A DNA stretch of 64,000 bases from Rhodohalobacter mucosus (lineage in GTDB: Bacteria > Bacteroidota > Rhodothermia > Balneolales > Balneolaceae): the NCBI RefSeq assembly GCF_003150675.1, contig NZ_QGGB01000008.1:186001-250000 (forward strand), in the 5' to 3' direction. Position numbers and translations under genes: made by a program. Below are positions 17,210 through 25,775 of the stretch, piece after piece. Position 1 is the stretch's first letter. Every line of letters starts with the position of its first letter. Below the pieces are notes generated by a model. The model saw only the letters and a list, made by a program, of their open reading frames with translations, was not told where the DNA came from and ran no database searches.

Positions 17210-18511
17210 ATGAAAAATATTACCCTTTATTTTGCTGCATTGTCCGTTTTAATCATCATCTCAGCTTGCTCATCAAATGAGCAGCAGGGTGTGGAAAATT
17301 ACGGCGGAGAACGCACCGTTCCTGCCGTTGAAGCAGTTGAGGCACGATTCGGCTCCCTGCCGCTTGAAGAGAGACTCAGCGGAGTGGTAGCTGCCGCCAA
17401 TCAAATAGATATGTATCCCCGGATCTCAGCCCCGGTTCTTGAGGTCTTTGTTCAGGACGGCGATCGAGTACAGCAAAATGACGTGCTCATCAAACTGGAT
17501 GATTCGGAGTACAAGGAGCAGCTGAAGCAGGCCGAGGCCAATTTGCGAATCACACGTGCGCAACAGCGCCAGGCAGAAGCCGAGTTAAATGAAGTTGAAT
17601 CTCAAATGAGAAGACAGCTTGCTCTCAATGAACGGGATCTGACCAGTGAACTTGAAATGGAAAGAGTACAGGCTCTCCTCGAATCAGCTGAAGCAAGCTA
17701 TGAACTTGCCCGGGCAAGGGTAGAGCAGGCTCAGTCATCCGTCGATGAACAAAAACAGCTGCTGGGCCGCACGGAAATCCGAGCCCCAATCAGTGGTACC
17801 GTAGGACAGCGTTCAGTCGAACCGGGTATGCTGGTCAATACCGGAACAATGCTTTTTACCATAGGCGACCTTACACGCTCTAAAGTTACCATCAATCTCA
17901 CGGAGCGGATGATGCAGTACATTAACAGGGGACAATCGGTTCGTATTTTCTCTGAAACCCTTGGTGATACGGTGATAACAGCCAGTGTGTCGCGCATTTC
18001 ACCTTTTCTGGGAGCAGGAAGCTTCAGCACAACCGCTGAAATTGACATTCGAAATGAAAATATGGCCCTCATGCCGGGCATGTTCGTAAATGTCGATGTT
18101 CTCTACGGGGAAAGCGAGCAGGCAACGGTTATCCCGCTGAGCTCCATTTATCGGAACCCGAATACAGGTGAATCGGGTGTTTATGTAGCCACCGGATTTG
18201 GCATCGAATCTGAATTTCTCGAAAATTCTGAAAATGAGCTGGCTAACCTGAGCAATCCGGTAGATACTGAATTCAGACCCATCAACGTCATCGCCCGAGG
18301 GAGGGAAACGGCCGGCGTGGAGGGAATCAATCCCGGTGAATGGGTTGTAACGGTTGGGCAAAATCTGCTTGCACGCGATGCCCGCGACACGGCCCGCATC
18401 CGGCCAGTAGGCTGGAATAAAATCATTGCAATGCAGCGCATGCAGCCTGAAGACCTGTTAAAGGAAATCATGAATTCGGGTGTAGCACAGAATTCAGTCA
18501 ATAACCTTTAA
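17210..18511 (+). CDS. RND efflux periplasmic adaptor lipoprotein (HlyD/MFP family)
   Basis: This 433-residue protein has a lipoprotein signal ending ISAC (Cys about residue 22). It has the order of an RND membrane-fusion protein: a lipoyl half-motif near residues 60-90, and a coiled-coil hairpin rich in Glu/Ala/Gln (about 95-180). The second lipoyl half (TEIRAPISGTVGQRSVEPG) and beta-barrel and membrane-proximal domains follow. It links the inner-membrane permease to an outer-membrane channel. ATG 17210 is chosen over the upstream ATG 17168 because only the shorter form has a proper signal peptide. It lies 17 bases before the permease, so they are one operon. Confidence 0.9.
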   Translation: MKNITLYFAALSVLIIISACSSNEQQGVENYGGERTVPAVEAVEARFGSLPLEERLSGVVAAANQIDMYPRISAPVLEVFVQDGDRVQQNDVLIKLDDSEYKEQLKQAEANLRITRAQQRQAEAELNEVESQMRRQLALNERDLTSELEMERVQALLESAEASYELARARVEQAQSSVDEQKQLLGRTEIRAPISGTVGQRSVEPGMLVNTGTMLFTIGDLTRSKVTINLTERMMQYINRGQSVRIFSETLGDTVITASVSRISPFLGAGSFSTTAEIDIRNENMALMPGMFVNVDVLYGESEQATVIPLSSIYRNPNTGESGVYVATGFGIESEFLENSENELANLSNPVDTEFRPINVIARGRETAGVEGINPGEWVVTVGQNLLARDARDTARIRPVGWNKIIAMQRMQPEDLLKEIMNSGVAQNSVNNL

Positions 18512-18528
18512 TAGTCAGCCCTCTCACC

Positions 18529-21500
18529 ATGCCTATCACAGAAACTTCAGTAAAACGTCCCATTGCAACAACCATGGTCTATCTGATCGTGATTGTATTG
18601 GGTATTACAGGCTTTCGGTATCTTCCTGTCGACCTGCTGCCGCCGATTGATTTTCCGCGTCTTTCCGTATCCGTCGACTACCCTAATGTCGGGCCGGAAG
18701 AGATCGAGAACATCATAACCGATCAGCTCGAAAATGCGTTGGCAGGCGTAGCAAATGTAGAAGAAATGACCTCGCGGTCTTCTCAGGGTGAAAGTCAGGT
18801 TACACTCAATTTTTCTCAGAATACAAATCTTGATGAAGCTGCCAATGATGTGAGAGCTGCGCTTGACCGCGTGCGCCGCAGTTTGCCCGAGGAAGCAGAT
18901 GCTCCGCGGGTTCGCAAGTTCGACCCCAATGATTTTCCCGTTGTTATCCTTGGCGCTCAGTCCGTATATCCGCTGGATGAGCTCACACTTACTCTCGAAA
19001 GGGATATTGCCAAACGATTTGAACAGATTCCCGGTGTCGGATCAATAGATGTTTGGGGCGGCGTTTATCGTGAAATCAGGGTAAATCTGAAGCGCGACAG
19101 ACTCACAGGCAGCGGTCTCACCGCCAGTGATGTTCGCAATGCTATCGTTGCAGAAAACAATACCCTTCCGGGAGGAAATGTTAAAGACGGCCTGACGCAG
19201 CTCTATGTCCGTACACTGGGTGAGTTTACGTCCATCCGGCAAATTTCGGAAACCATTATTGCCCGCGACGATAACGGTTTTCCCATTCGCGTGCAGGATG
19301 TAGCCGATGTTGAGGATACCTATAGCGATATAAACAGGGTCGTATCGGTTAATGATCAGCCCATGATCCGAATGGGAATCCGAAAGCAGACAGGTGCAAA
19401 TACGGTTGCCATCGCTGAAGAGATTCAGCGGGAAGTAGAACGCGTAAACAGCGAACGCGATGATATCAACCTTCTGGTCATCATTGATCAAAGTGAATTT
19501 ATACAGGACTCTATAGATAATGTGCAGCAGGCCGCTATGTGGGGAGCCATACTGGCCATCTTTATTCTCTATCTTTTTCTGCGTAACGGCTCCACCACCT
19601 TTATCATCTCACTCGCCATACCTATTTCCATCATAGCCACATTTGGCCTTCTCTATTTTTCCGGCCTCACTCTCAATCAAATGAGTTTTGGCGGGCTCGC
19701 GCTCGGTGTCGGACTAATCGTTGACAACGCTATCGTGGTTCTGGAAAACATCGTTCGCCTCAGAAGCGGGGGCAAGTCTCTGTCAGAAAGTGCACTTACT
19801 GGAACAAGAGAGGTGGGTGGTGCCATTATCGCTTCAACCATAACAACCTCCGTTATCTTTCTGCCGGTAGTATTTATGCAAACCATTACCGGTACCATGT
19901 TCCAGCAGCTGGCGCTTGTCGTTGTATTCGCACTGCTCTGTTCGCTTCTGGTTGCATTATCGCTGGTTCCAATGCTGGCCAGTAAAATAATGACCATTAA
20001 ACCGGACTCGGAACTTACAGCAAAAGAGAAAGGCCGTTTTCAGAGGTTTTTTGAACGGTTTGAAAATCGCTACAGTACTTTTCTTGAAACTGCTATTCGC
20101 AGAAAATATACGGTTTTTGCTGTCACGGCTGTTCTGCTGGCTTCCTCTTTTTACGGCATACGTTTTATCCAGACGGAACTGGCTCCGCAAACAGAGGCAG
20201 ATGAAATCTCCATCAATTTTTATTTATCAGACGGCATGAATATTGCGGTCGCCAACGAGTACCTCAAAGAACTGAAAGCCAAAGTGGATGAGGTGGTTCC
20301 CCGGGACCAGGTTGAATACATCTCAACAGAAGTACGGAATGGCCGCGCGGAGGTGGAAATAACACTAATTGAAGCTTCTAAGCGAACCGTGAGTTCATAT
20401 GAGCTTGCCGATCAAATACGAAACAAAGTAGACGGTTCCATTCCCGGCGGTTTCTTTCGGGTAAATGCACAGAGCGGTTTGTGGATTCTGAGGCGAATTT
20501 TTGGCTCGGGTGGCGAGGAGGCGGTACAAATCCAGCTTCGCGGTTATGATATTGCTACGGCCGATGAAGTCTCTAATGAAATCAGACAGCGAATCGAACA
20601 GATTCCGGAAGTGAGAGGTGTACGGTCTGACCGGGAAGACCGGCGTCCGGAGCAAAATGTAGTGTTCGACAGGGAGCGTCTGGCCGAGCTGGGCCTAACA
20701 GGCCGTGAAGTGGCGCAGGCTATACAGGCGAATATTGGCGGCACACGTGCAGGATATTTCAGGGAAGGCGGAGATGAGTTCGACATAAATGTCCGTCTAC
20801 AGCAGGACGATCGCATGAGCACTCTCGATCTGAATAATATCTCCGTCAGAACTGCAAACGGAGATGTAATACCCGTGTCTACCGTAATCAGCCAGGAAAC
20901 TGCCCGCGGTCCTGAATCTATCAACCGGATTAACGGACAAAGGGTTACGAATATATCGGCCAACCTCGTAAGCGGTGTGCCTCTGGGCACCGCCGTCGAA
21001 AAAATTCAGGCAGAACTCGCAGATTATCAGCTGCCGCCCGGATTTTCCATTATCTATGGGGGTGAATATGAAGAGCAGCAAAAAGCTCAGCAGGATTTTA
21101 TCATCTCCATCATTATGGCCCTTATACTTATATACATGGTAATGGCTGCACAGTTTGAGCGTTTTCTGGACCCTCTTATCGTAATGTTCGCTGTTCCCGT
21201 AGCTGTGATAGGTGTCATTCCAACCATGCTGCTCACAGGCACAACATTCAACATGCAGAGCATAATGGGTGTTATTATGTTGATAGGCATTGTGGTAAAT
21301 AATGCCATTGTTCTGGTTGACTATATCAACCTGATGAGGCGCGAAAAGAACCTGTCTGTATTTGAAGCCGTTGTTCAGTCTGGCAAGCTTCGCCTTCGGC
21401 CAATACTGATGACAACACTGACAACGGTGCTCGGACTTCTGCCTCTTTCATTTGGATGGGGTGCCGGGGGAGAAATCCAGGCATCCCTTGCACGGGTCGT

Positions 21501-21660
21501 TATCGGCGGCCTTACTGCCTCAACGCTCATCACGCTGATTCTGGTACCGGTTGTCTATATAACTGCCAACCAGATCAAGGTATACGCTGTACAGAAAAAA
21601 GATGAATGGATTCCCTCTGCTTCTGAAAGTGAAGTAGCTCCGGCTCCGCAAACTACCTGA
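18529..21660 (+). CDS. RND-family multidrug efflux permease (HAE1/AcrB-like)
   Basis: This 1043-residue inner-membrane transporter is driven by the proton gradient. It has the duplicated RND plan: TM1 at about residues 12-32, a large periplasmic loop, TM2-6 from about 335, TM7 near 535, a second loop and TM8-12 at the end. The proton-relay aspartate motif GVGLIVDNAIVVLENI is in TM4, with the matching MIGIVVNNAIVLVDYI in TM10. The length is typical of HAE1 pumps. It forms a pair with the adaptor just upstream. No outer-membrane factor (TolC-like) gene is in the window, so one must be supplied elsewhere. Confidence 0.93.
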   Translation: MPITETSVKRPIATTMVYLIVIVLGITGFRYLPVDLLPPIDFPRLSVSVDYPNVGPEEIENIITDQLENALAGVANVEEMTSRSSQGESQVTLNFSQNTNLDEAANDVRAALDRVRRSLPEEADAPRVRKFDPNDFPVVILGAQSVYPLDELTLTLERDIAKRFEQIPGVGSIDVWGGVYREIRVNLKRDRLTGSGLTASDVRNAIVAENNTLPGGNVKDGLTQLYVRTLGEFTSIRQISETIIARDDNGFPIRVQDVADVEDTYSDINRVVSVNDQPMIRMGIRKQTGANTVAIAEEIQREVERVNSERDDINLLVIIDQSEFIQDSIDNVQQAAMWGAILAIFILYLFLRNGSTTFIISLAIPISIIATFGLLYFSGLTLNQMSFGGLALGVGLIVDNAIVVLENIVRLRSGGKSLSESALTGTREVGGAIIASTITTSVIFLPVVFMQTITGTMFQQLALVVVFALLCSLLVALSLVPMLASKIMTIKPDSELTAKEKGRFQRFFERFENRYSTFLETAIRRKYTVFAVTAVLLASSFYGIRFIQTELAPQTEADEISINFYLSDGMNIAVANEYLKELKAKVDEVVPRDQVEYISTEVRNGRAEVEITLIEASKRTVSSYELADQIRNKVDGSIPGGFFRVNAQSGLWILRRIFGSGGEEAVQIQLRGYDIATADEVSNEIRQRIEQIPEVRGVRSDREDRRPEQNVVFDRERLAELGLTGREVAQAIQANIGGTRAGYFREGGDEFDINVRLQQDDRMSTLDLNNISVRTANGDVIPVSTVISQETARGPESINRINGQRVTNISANLVSGVPLGTAVEKIQAELADYQLPPGFSIIYGGEYEEQQKAQQDFIISIIMALILIYMVMAAQFERFLDPLIVMFAVPVAVIGVIPTMLLTGTTFNMQSIMGVIMLIGIVVNNAIVLVDYINLMRREKNLSVFEAVVQSGKLRLRPILMTTLTTVLGLLPLSFGWGAGGEIQASLARVVIGGLTASTLITLILVPVVYITANQIKVYAVQKKDEWIPSASESEVAPAPQTT

Positions 21661-21764
21661 TTCGATACCCGATTCATTACCGTGAAGGAATGTTGTGAAT
21701 TGAATATCCCGAAGGATTGTTGACAATAACACACCTACTATGTCTTGTCATCAATCCTTTTATT

Positions 21765-22385
21765 ATGTGGACTCTATCGATACTATTACTGAATCTTTTT
21801 CTCAACGGCCAGCCGGTATTTCAAACAAGTTTAAGTGATTCCGTTCTCGTCAGCCCGGAAAGTAGTATTACGGTAACCGGCTCATCAACCCTGCATGACT
21901 GGGATGCGGTGTCATCAAATATTGAGCTCAGTGCAGACCTTCCGGAAAGTTGGTTTCAGTCGGAAGAGGAGTGGAATACAGAAGCGTTGACAGGAATTGT
22001 GGCTGAAATGCCCATAGAGAGCCTTGAGAGCGGACGCCGCAAAATGAACCGAGACATACGGGAAGCACTGCGCTCGGAGCAGTACCCCAAAATCAGATTC
22101 ACCTCTTCAGTTGCTGAGGTTCTATCCTATCAGAAAGAAAACGGGGTGTATGAGTTCAGGCTGAACGGGAACCTGGCTCTTGCGGGAGAAGAGAGAGACA
22201 CGCAGTTTGTATGCACGATAGATGAGCATGAAAATCAAACTTTACGCGCCACATGTGAAACGGATATTGATATGACTGATTTTAACATTAACCCGCCAAC
22301 TGCTTTTTTCGGGGCACTGAAAACGGATGAAATGGTCACAATTATGGTTGATTTAATTCTGCTATCTTCGAGGGGAAAGGACTGA
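21765..22385 (+). CDS. exported YceI-family lipid-binding-like protein
   Basis: This 206-residue protein has a signal peptide (hydrophobic residues about 3-13) and a YceI domain. Typical features are ITVTGSSTLHDWDAVS near the start, NRDIREALRSEQYPKIRFTS in the middle and TAFFGALKTDEMVTIMVDLIL at the end. YceI folds as a lipocalin-like barrel that binds isoprenoid chains. ATG 21765 gives a clean signal peptide; a TTG at 21717 would add 16 residues. It lies downstream of the RND permease on the same strand with a gap of about 100 bases. Confidence 0.85.
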   Translation: MWTLSILLLNLFLNGQPVFQTSLSDSVLVSPESSITVTGSSTLHDWDAVSSNIELSADLPESWFQSEEEWNTEALTGIVAEMPIESLESGRRKMNRDIREALRSEQYPKIRFTSSVAEVLSYQKENGVYEFRLNGNLALAGEERDTQFVCTIDEHENQTLRATCETDIDMTDFNINPPTAFFGALKTDEMVTIMVDLILLSSRGKD

Positions 22386-22566
22386 AAAGAGAGTCTTGAC
22401 CGTTGGGAAGTGCCTTTTTGTTTCGATCAATTGCAACCAATATAAGGGTATAGGGCACTCACGACCAAAAGAGATTTGAAATGGATACATGATATATAAG
22501 TAATGTTAGTTAATAATATTCTTTATATATTTAATGGCAGTTATCAATAGATAAAAATTTACACAA

Positions 22567-22983
22567 ATGCCCAGAAAAATTGGATCTCTGACCCTTTATT
22601 CTGTAGATGATCTGCATGAGATGCTTGGGGTCAGTAAAATGACTCTCCGCGCTTATCTTCGGGAAGGAAGATTAAAGGGGCGAAAGCTTGGAGTGCAGTG
22701 GTATGTTACTGAAGAGTCTATTCGTTCCTATTTTGACGAAAGCGGGCCTGAAAATGTTCAGGCCAAAAAAGCACAGTCTGACAAGGAAATCATGTATGTT
22801 GTACAGGGAGTGAACGACCTTGTGAGTGAAACTGAAATCTGTACGTCTGTAGAGGAGACGCTTGAGTGCCTGAAAAACCAGGCGATTATCAGTCTTTTCC
22901 AGGTTGAAATCAAAGATGCAGATAACGGTGAAGTAATTGAAATTGTGAAAGCACGTGATTTTTTGGAACGCTATTCCGGTTAA
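22567..22983 (+). CDS. helix-turn-helix (MerR/excisionase-type) DNA-binding protein
   Basis: This 138-residue protein has an N-terminal single-domain helix-turn-helix (residues about 8-58) of the MerR/excisionase fold: YSVDDLHEMLGVSKMTLRAY, then a wing GRLKGRKLGVQWYVTEESIRSYF. The C-terminal 75 residues form an acidic alpha/beta region that I do not recognise; it could be a ligand-binding or dimerisation domain. The start ATG 22567 follows an A/T-rich leader that is more A/T-rich than the neighbours. It is followed after three bases by a small unknown gene, so the two are almost certainly co-transcribed. Confidence 0.75.
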   Translation: MPRKIGSLTLYSVDDLHEMLGVSKMTLRAYLREGRLKGRKLGVQWYVTEESIRSYFDESGPENVQAKKAQSDKEIMYVVQGVNDLVSETEICTSVEETLECLKNQAIISLFQVEIKDADNGEVIEIVKARDFLERYSG

Positions 22984-22986
22984 ACC

Positions 22987-23274
22987 ATGAACCTGCCTTT
23001 GAAAAAAACCGCCCTGCAGATTATTGAATTCGGAAACCTCCCGGAAGATCAGTTCTACTGCCTGATCAATTTAAATATCAGTCCGGACGGCATGAATATT
23101 GAAAAACTGCGCTTGACTGATCCCCGGAATTTCGACCTGCAGTTCAGGGAAAGCGGTTGTCTGCTAATGCTTACCGAAGATGAGATTGAAGAGCTGATTC
23201 GCAGGAAAGAAATTGACCGGGATTCAATACATGAATCGCTTTACAAGCTTGCCCGTCAGGAAGGTGTAATCTAA
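22987..23274 (+). CDS. hypothetical 95-residue protein
   Basis: This is a small soluble acidic protein of unknown family with no signal peptide or membrane span. The ATG lies three bases after the stop of the helix-turn-helix gene, so it is probably translated from the same message and may work with that regulator. It ends with a helical, charged segment (EDEIEELIRRKEID). Confidence 0.65.
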   Translation: MNLPLKKTALQIIEFGNLPEDQFYCLINLNISPDGMNIEKLRLTDPRNFDLQFRESGCLLMLTEDEIEELIRRKEIDRDSIHESLYKLARQEGVI

Positions 23275-23293
23275 CTATACCGGTTCGGCATTC

Positions 23294-23896
23294 TCATGTA
23301 AAGGCAACCGGGAAAGGACCGTTATCCTCCCACCAAAGCCACGTCTTTATTAATGAACAGATTGTTTTTCCATCCATAATCTCACCCTCCCTGACCATTC
23401 GCAGAGCCTCCGAATAGGGAATTCTGTAGGTGATAAGAAATTCATCATCGTCAGACTTTTGTTGCTGCTCGGCAAAGCCCCAGGCGGCATAAATGTGGAT
23501 TAGCTCATCAGCATACCCGATGGCAGGATAAAACTCTCCTGTTTTTACCAGGTTTGAACAAATCAGGCCGCTCTCTTCCGTCAGCTCTCTTTTTGCCGTC
23601 GTTTCCGGACTTTCACCCGGATCAAGTTTTCCGGCCGGAACTTCAGCAAATATTCTGCGCGGTGGATAGCGATACTGTTTCAGAAGCATTACTGTGCCGT
23701 CCTCGAACACAGGCACTACGGCGCTCGCTCCCGGATGCTTGATCCAGTCTCTTGTAGATGTTGAGCCGTCTGGAAGACGCACCTCATCAACATACACGTC
23801 CAGGAGTACTCCGTCGAACACATTTTTTGAACGAATAGGTGTTTCTTCCAGCTTGTCGCTGATCGAATTGCGGGATTGTCGTTCTTTATCTTCCAT
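23294..23896 (-). CDS. NUDIX hydrolase, ADP-ribose pyrophosphatase-like
   Basis: This 200-residue protein has a complete Nudix box at residues 89-111: Gly89, Glu95, Arg103-Glu104-Leu105, Glu107-Glu108, Gly110. The N-terminal strand FDGVLLDVYVDEVRLPDG and the PGASAVVPVFEDG segment match the ADP-ribose/nucleoside diphosphate sugar pyrophosphatase subgroup. It would hydrolyse a nucleoside diphosphate linked to a sugar, with Mg2+. The gene is convergent with the hypothetical gene upstream and divergent from the phosphatidyltransferase gene. Confidence 0.88.
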   Translation of the reverse strand: MEDKERQSRNSISDKLEETPIRSKNVFDGVLLDVYVDEVRLPDGSTSTRDWIKHPGASAVVPVFEDGTVMLLKQYRYPPRRIFAEVPAGKLDPGESPETTAKRELTEESGLICSNLVKTGEFYPAIGYADELIHIYAAWGFAEQQQKSDDDEFLITYRIPYSEALRMVREGEIMDGKTICSLIKTWLWWEDNGPFPVAFT

Positions 23897-23964
23897 TTAA
23901 ATATAAATTAAGTCGTATAAAGCGTATTTTCTGAATCAATGATTACAGATTGAAAGCGTCTTAT

Positions 23965-24555
23965 ATGGGAGAAGTTATAAATATTGACGGCAAGAAGATA
24001 AAAGTGCGCGACTATATTTACACATGGTCGAACTTTATCTCCTTTACCAGGATCCTTGTGGTAATTCCCATCATATGGCTTCATATCAATAATGGGTTTG
24101 AAACGGATGTCTGGATTATCGTACTCATTATCTACGGCGTAATTTCGGACTACCTCGACGGTCTTGTTGCCCGATGGCGCGATGAAATATCAGAATTGGG
24201 GAAGATTCTGGATCCGATTGCGGATAAGCTGATGGCCTTCTTCCTTTTTCTTTATACAGTTATTCTGGGCTGGATCCCCCTCTGGTATTTTTTTCTGGGA
24301 GTAGTCAGGGATCTGCTCATAATGGCCGGATCTGCACATATTAAACGAAAACGCGGCAAAGTTGCCATGTCGATTATGTCGGGCAAAATAACGGTGAATG
24401 CAATGGCTCTATACTGGATCTCCGTGTTCTTCTTCCGTGAAGCGGAAACAGCACAGACGTTTCTGATGGTTGTATCCGCACTGATGATGATTGTATCTTT
24501 CATAGAATACAAGCGCAGGTACTATAAAATTATAAACGGGGCAGACTTTAATTGA
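23965..24555 (+). CDS. CDP-alcohol phosphatidyltransferase (PgsA-like)
   Basis: This protein has 196 residues with about five membrane helices. It carries the complete CDP-alcohol phosphotransferase signature D-x2-D-G-x2-A-R-x8-G-x3-D-x3-D as DYLDGLVAR then GKILDPIAD, in the cytoplasmic half of TM2-3. It most likely makes phosphatidylglycerol phosphate from CDP-diacylglycerol, but other head groups cannot be excluded. ATG 23965 is preferred to a TTG at 23950. It is followed after 37 bases by ftsY on the same strand, which fits a membrane-biogenesis transcript. Confidence 0.85.
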   Translation: MGEVINIDGKKIKVRDYIYTWSNFISFTRILVVIPIIWLHINNGFETDVWIIVLIIYGVISDYLDGLVARWRDEISELGKILDPIADKLMAFFLFLYTVILGWIPLWYFFLGVVRDLLIMAGSAHIKRKRGKVAMSIMSGKITVNAMALYWISVFFFREAETAQTFLMVVSALMMIVSFIEYKRRYYKIINGADFN

Positions 24556-24592
24556 TCTCCGTTTTACTGAATAAATTTTTGGTTTAAACAAC

Positions 24593-25552
24593 ATGAGCTG
24601 GTTACAGAAACTTGGTTTAAAAAAGCAGGAAAAACTGGAACAGGGTGTTGAGAAAAGCCGTGACGGTTTGCTCAATAAAATCGGGAAAAGCATTGCCGGT
24701 AAAAATACGGTGGACGCCGAAACCCTCGATGATCTCGAAGATGCCCTCATTTCCTCGGATGTGGGCGTGAAGACCACAATCGAAATAATCGACCGCATTG
24801 AGGCTCGTGTGGCCCGGGATAAGTTTATTACCCAAAATGAGCTACAGCAAATACTTCGTGAAGAAATTGCAGATCTGCTCAAAGAGAACAGGCCTGAACA
24901 GCCGGCTGAATTTGACGCTGATTTTCAACACAAGCCACACGTGGTGATGGTAGTGGGTGTAAATGGAGTGGGAAAAACCACAACCATAGGCAAACTTGCG
25001 CACCTTTATAAAAATGCAGGCAAGCTTGTTGTTTTGGGTGCAGCCGACACCTTCAGGGCGGCGGCCGTAGACCAGCTTACTATTTGGGGTGAACGGGCCG
25101 GTGTGCCAATTGTTCAGCAGGGACAAAATGCCGATCCGGCCGCCGTTGCTTTTGATACGGTTGCTGCCGCAAAATCAAGAGGTGCGGATGTGGCGCTTGT
25201 TGATACGGCCGGCCGCCTTCACAATAAAAAATCGCTGATGGAAGAGCTTGGCAAAATCAAGAGGGTTATGGGGAAGGTAACAGATGGAGCCCCGCACGAA
25301 ATCCTGTTGGTTCTGGATGCCTCAACAGGTCAAAACGCCATGCAACAGGCAAAAGCCTTTACGGAGGTGGTTGACGTAACCGGCCTGGTTCTTACCAAGC
25401 TGGACGGAACAGCCAAGGGAGGCATTGTTATTGGAATATCCAATGAGCTCAGTGTACCCGTAAAATATATAGGCGTTGGAGAGAAGATCGAGGACCTGCA
25501 GATATTTGACCGGGTTGCCTTTGTAAATGCCCTCTTTGGGTCAGATGAATGA
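24593..25552 (+). CDS. ftsY: signal recognition particle receptor FtsY
   Basis: This 319-residue SRP-family GTPase targets ribosomes making membrane proteins to the translocon. It has a short N-terminal region of about 30 residues (little of the long acidic A domain of E. coli), then the helical N domain and the G domain. Motifs are GVNGVGKTTTIGKLA (G1), DTFRAAAVDQL (insertion box), DTAGRLHNKKSLMEEL (G3) and TKLDGTAKGG (G4/closing loop). A short A domain is usual in this phylum. All nucleotide-binding residues are present. Confidence 0.95.
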   Translation: MSWLQKLGLKKQEKLEQGVEKSRDGLLNKIGKSIAGKNTVDAETLDDLEDALISSDVGVKTTIEIIDRIEARVARDKFITQNELQQILREEIADLLKENRPEQPAEFDADFQHKPHVVMVVGVNGVGKTTTIGKLAHLYKNAGKLVVLGAADTFRAAAVDQLTIWGERAGVPIVQQGQNADPAAVAFDTVAAAKSRGADVALVDTAGRLHNKKSLMEELGKIKRVMGKVTDGAPHEILLVLDASTGQNAMQQAKAFTEVVDVTGLVLTKLDGTAKGGIVIGISNELSVPVKYIGVGEKIEDLQIFDRVAFVNALFGSDE

Positions 25553-25775
25553 ACGAAAGTTTATTTATCCGCAACTGAACCATAAAATACACCTCTTCCG
25601 CAGCTACCCTCAGGAGGAGAAGAAAACGGGATTTTGAAGTCAGAGCCCTGGAAATAATGTCGCGCCCTCCGGGATCCGTGAAAGCGAATGGCGATACGTT
25701 AATTTGGTATTGGCGTAAACGGCTTTACAATTAACCTCCCGTTGATTAACATATCAGGCCTTAATCGTGTTTGAT

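Noticed and set aside
25553-25775. Possible gene remnant or RNA between ftsY and the TPR-CHAT gene
   Set aside because: The G/C-rich middle part shows no frame, repeat or structured motif that I can support.
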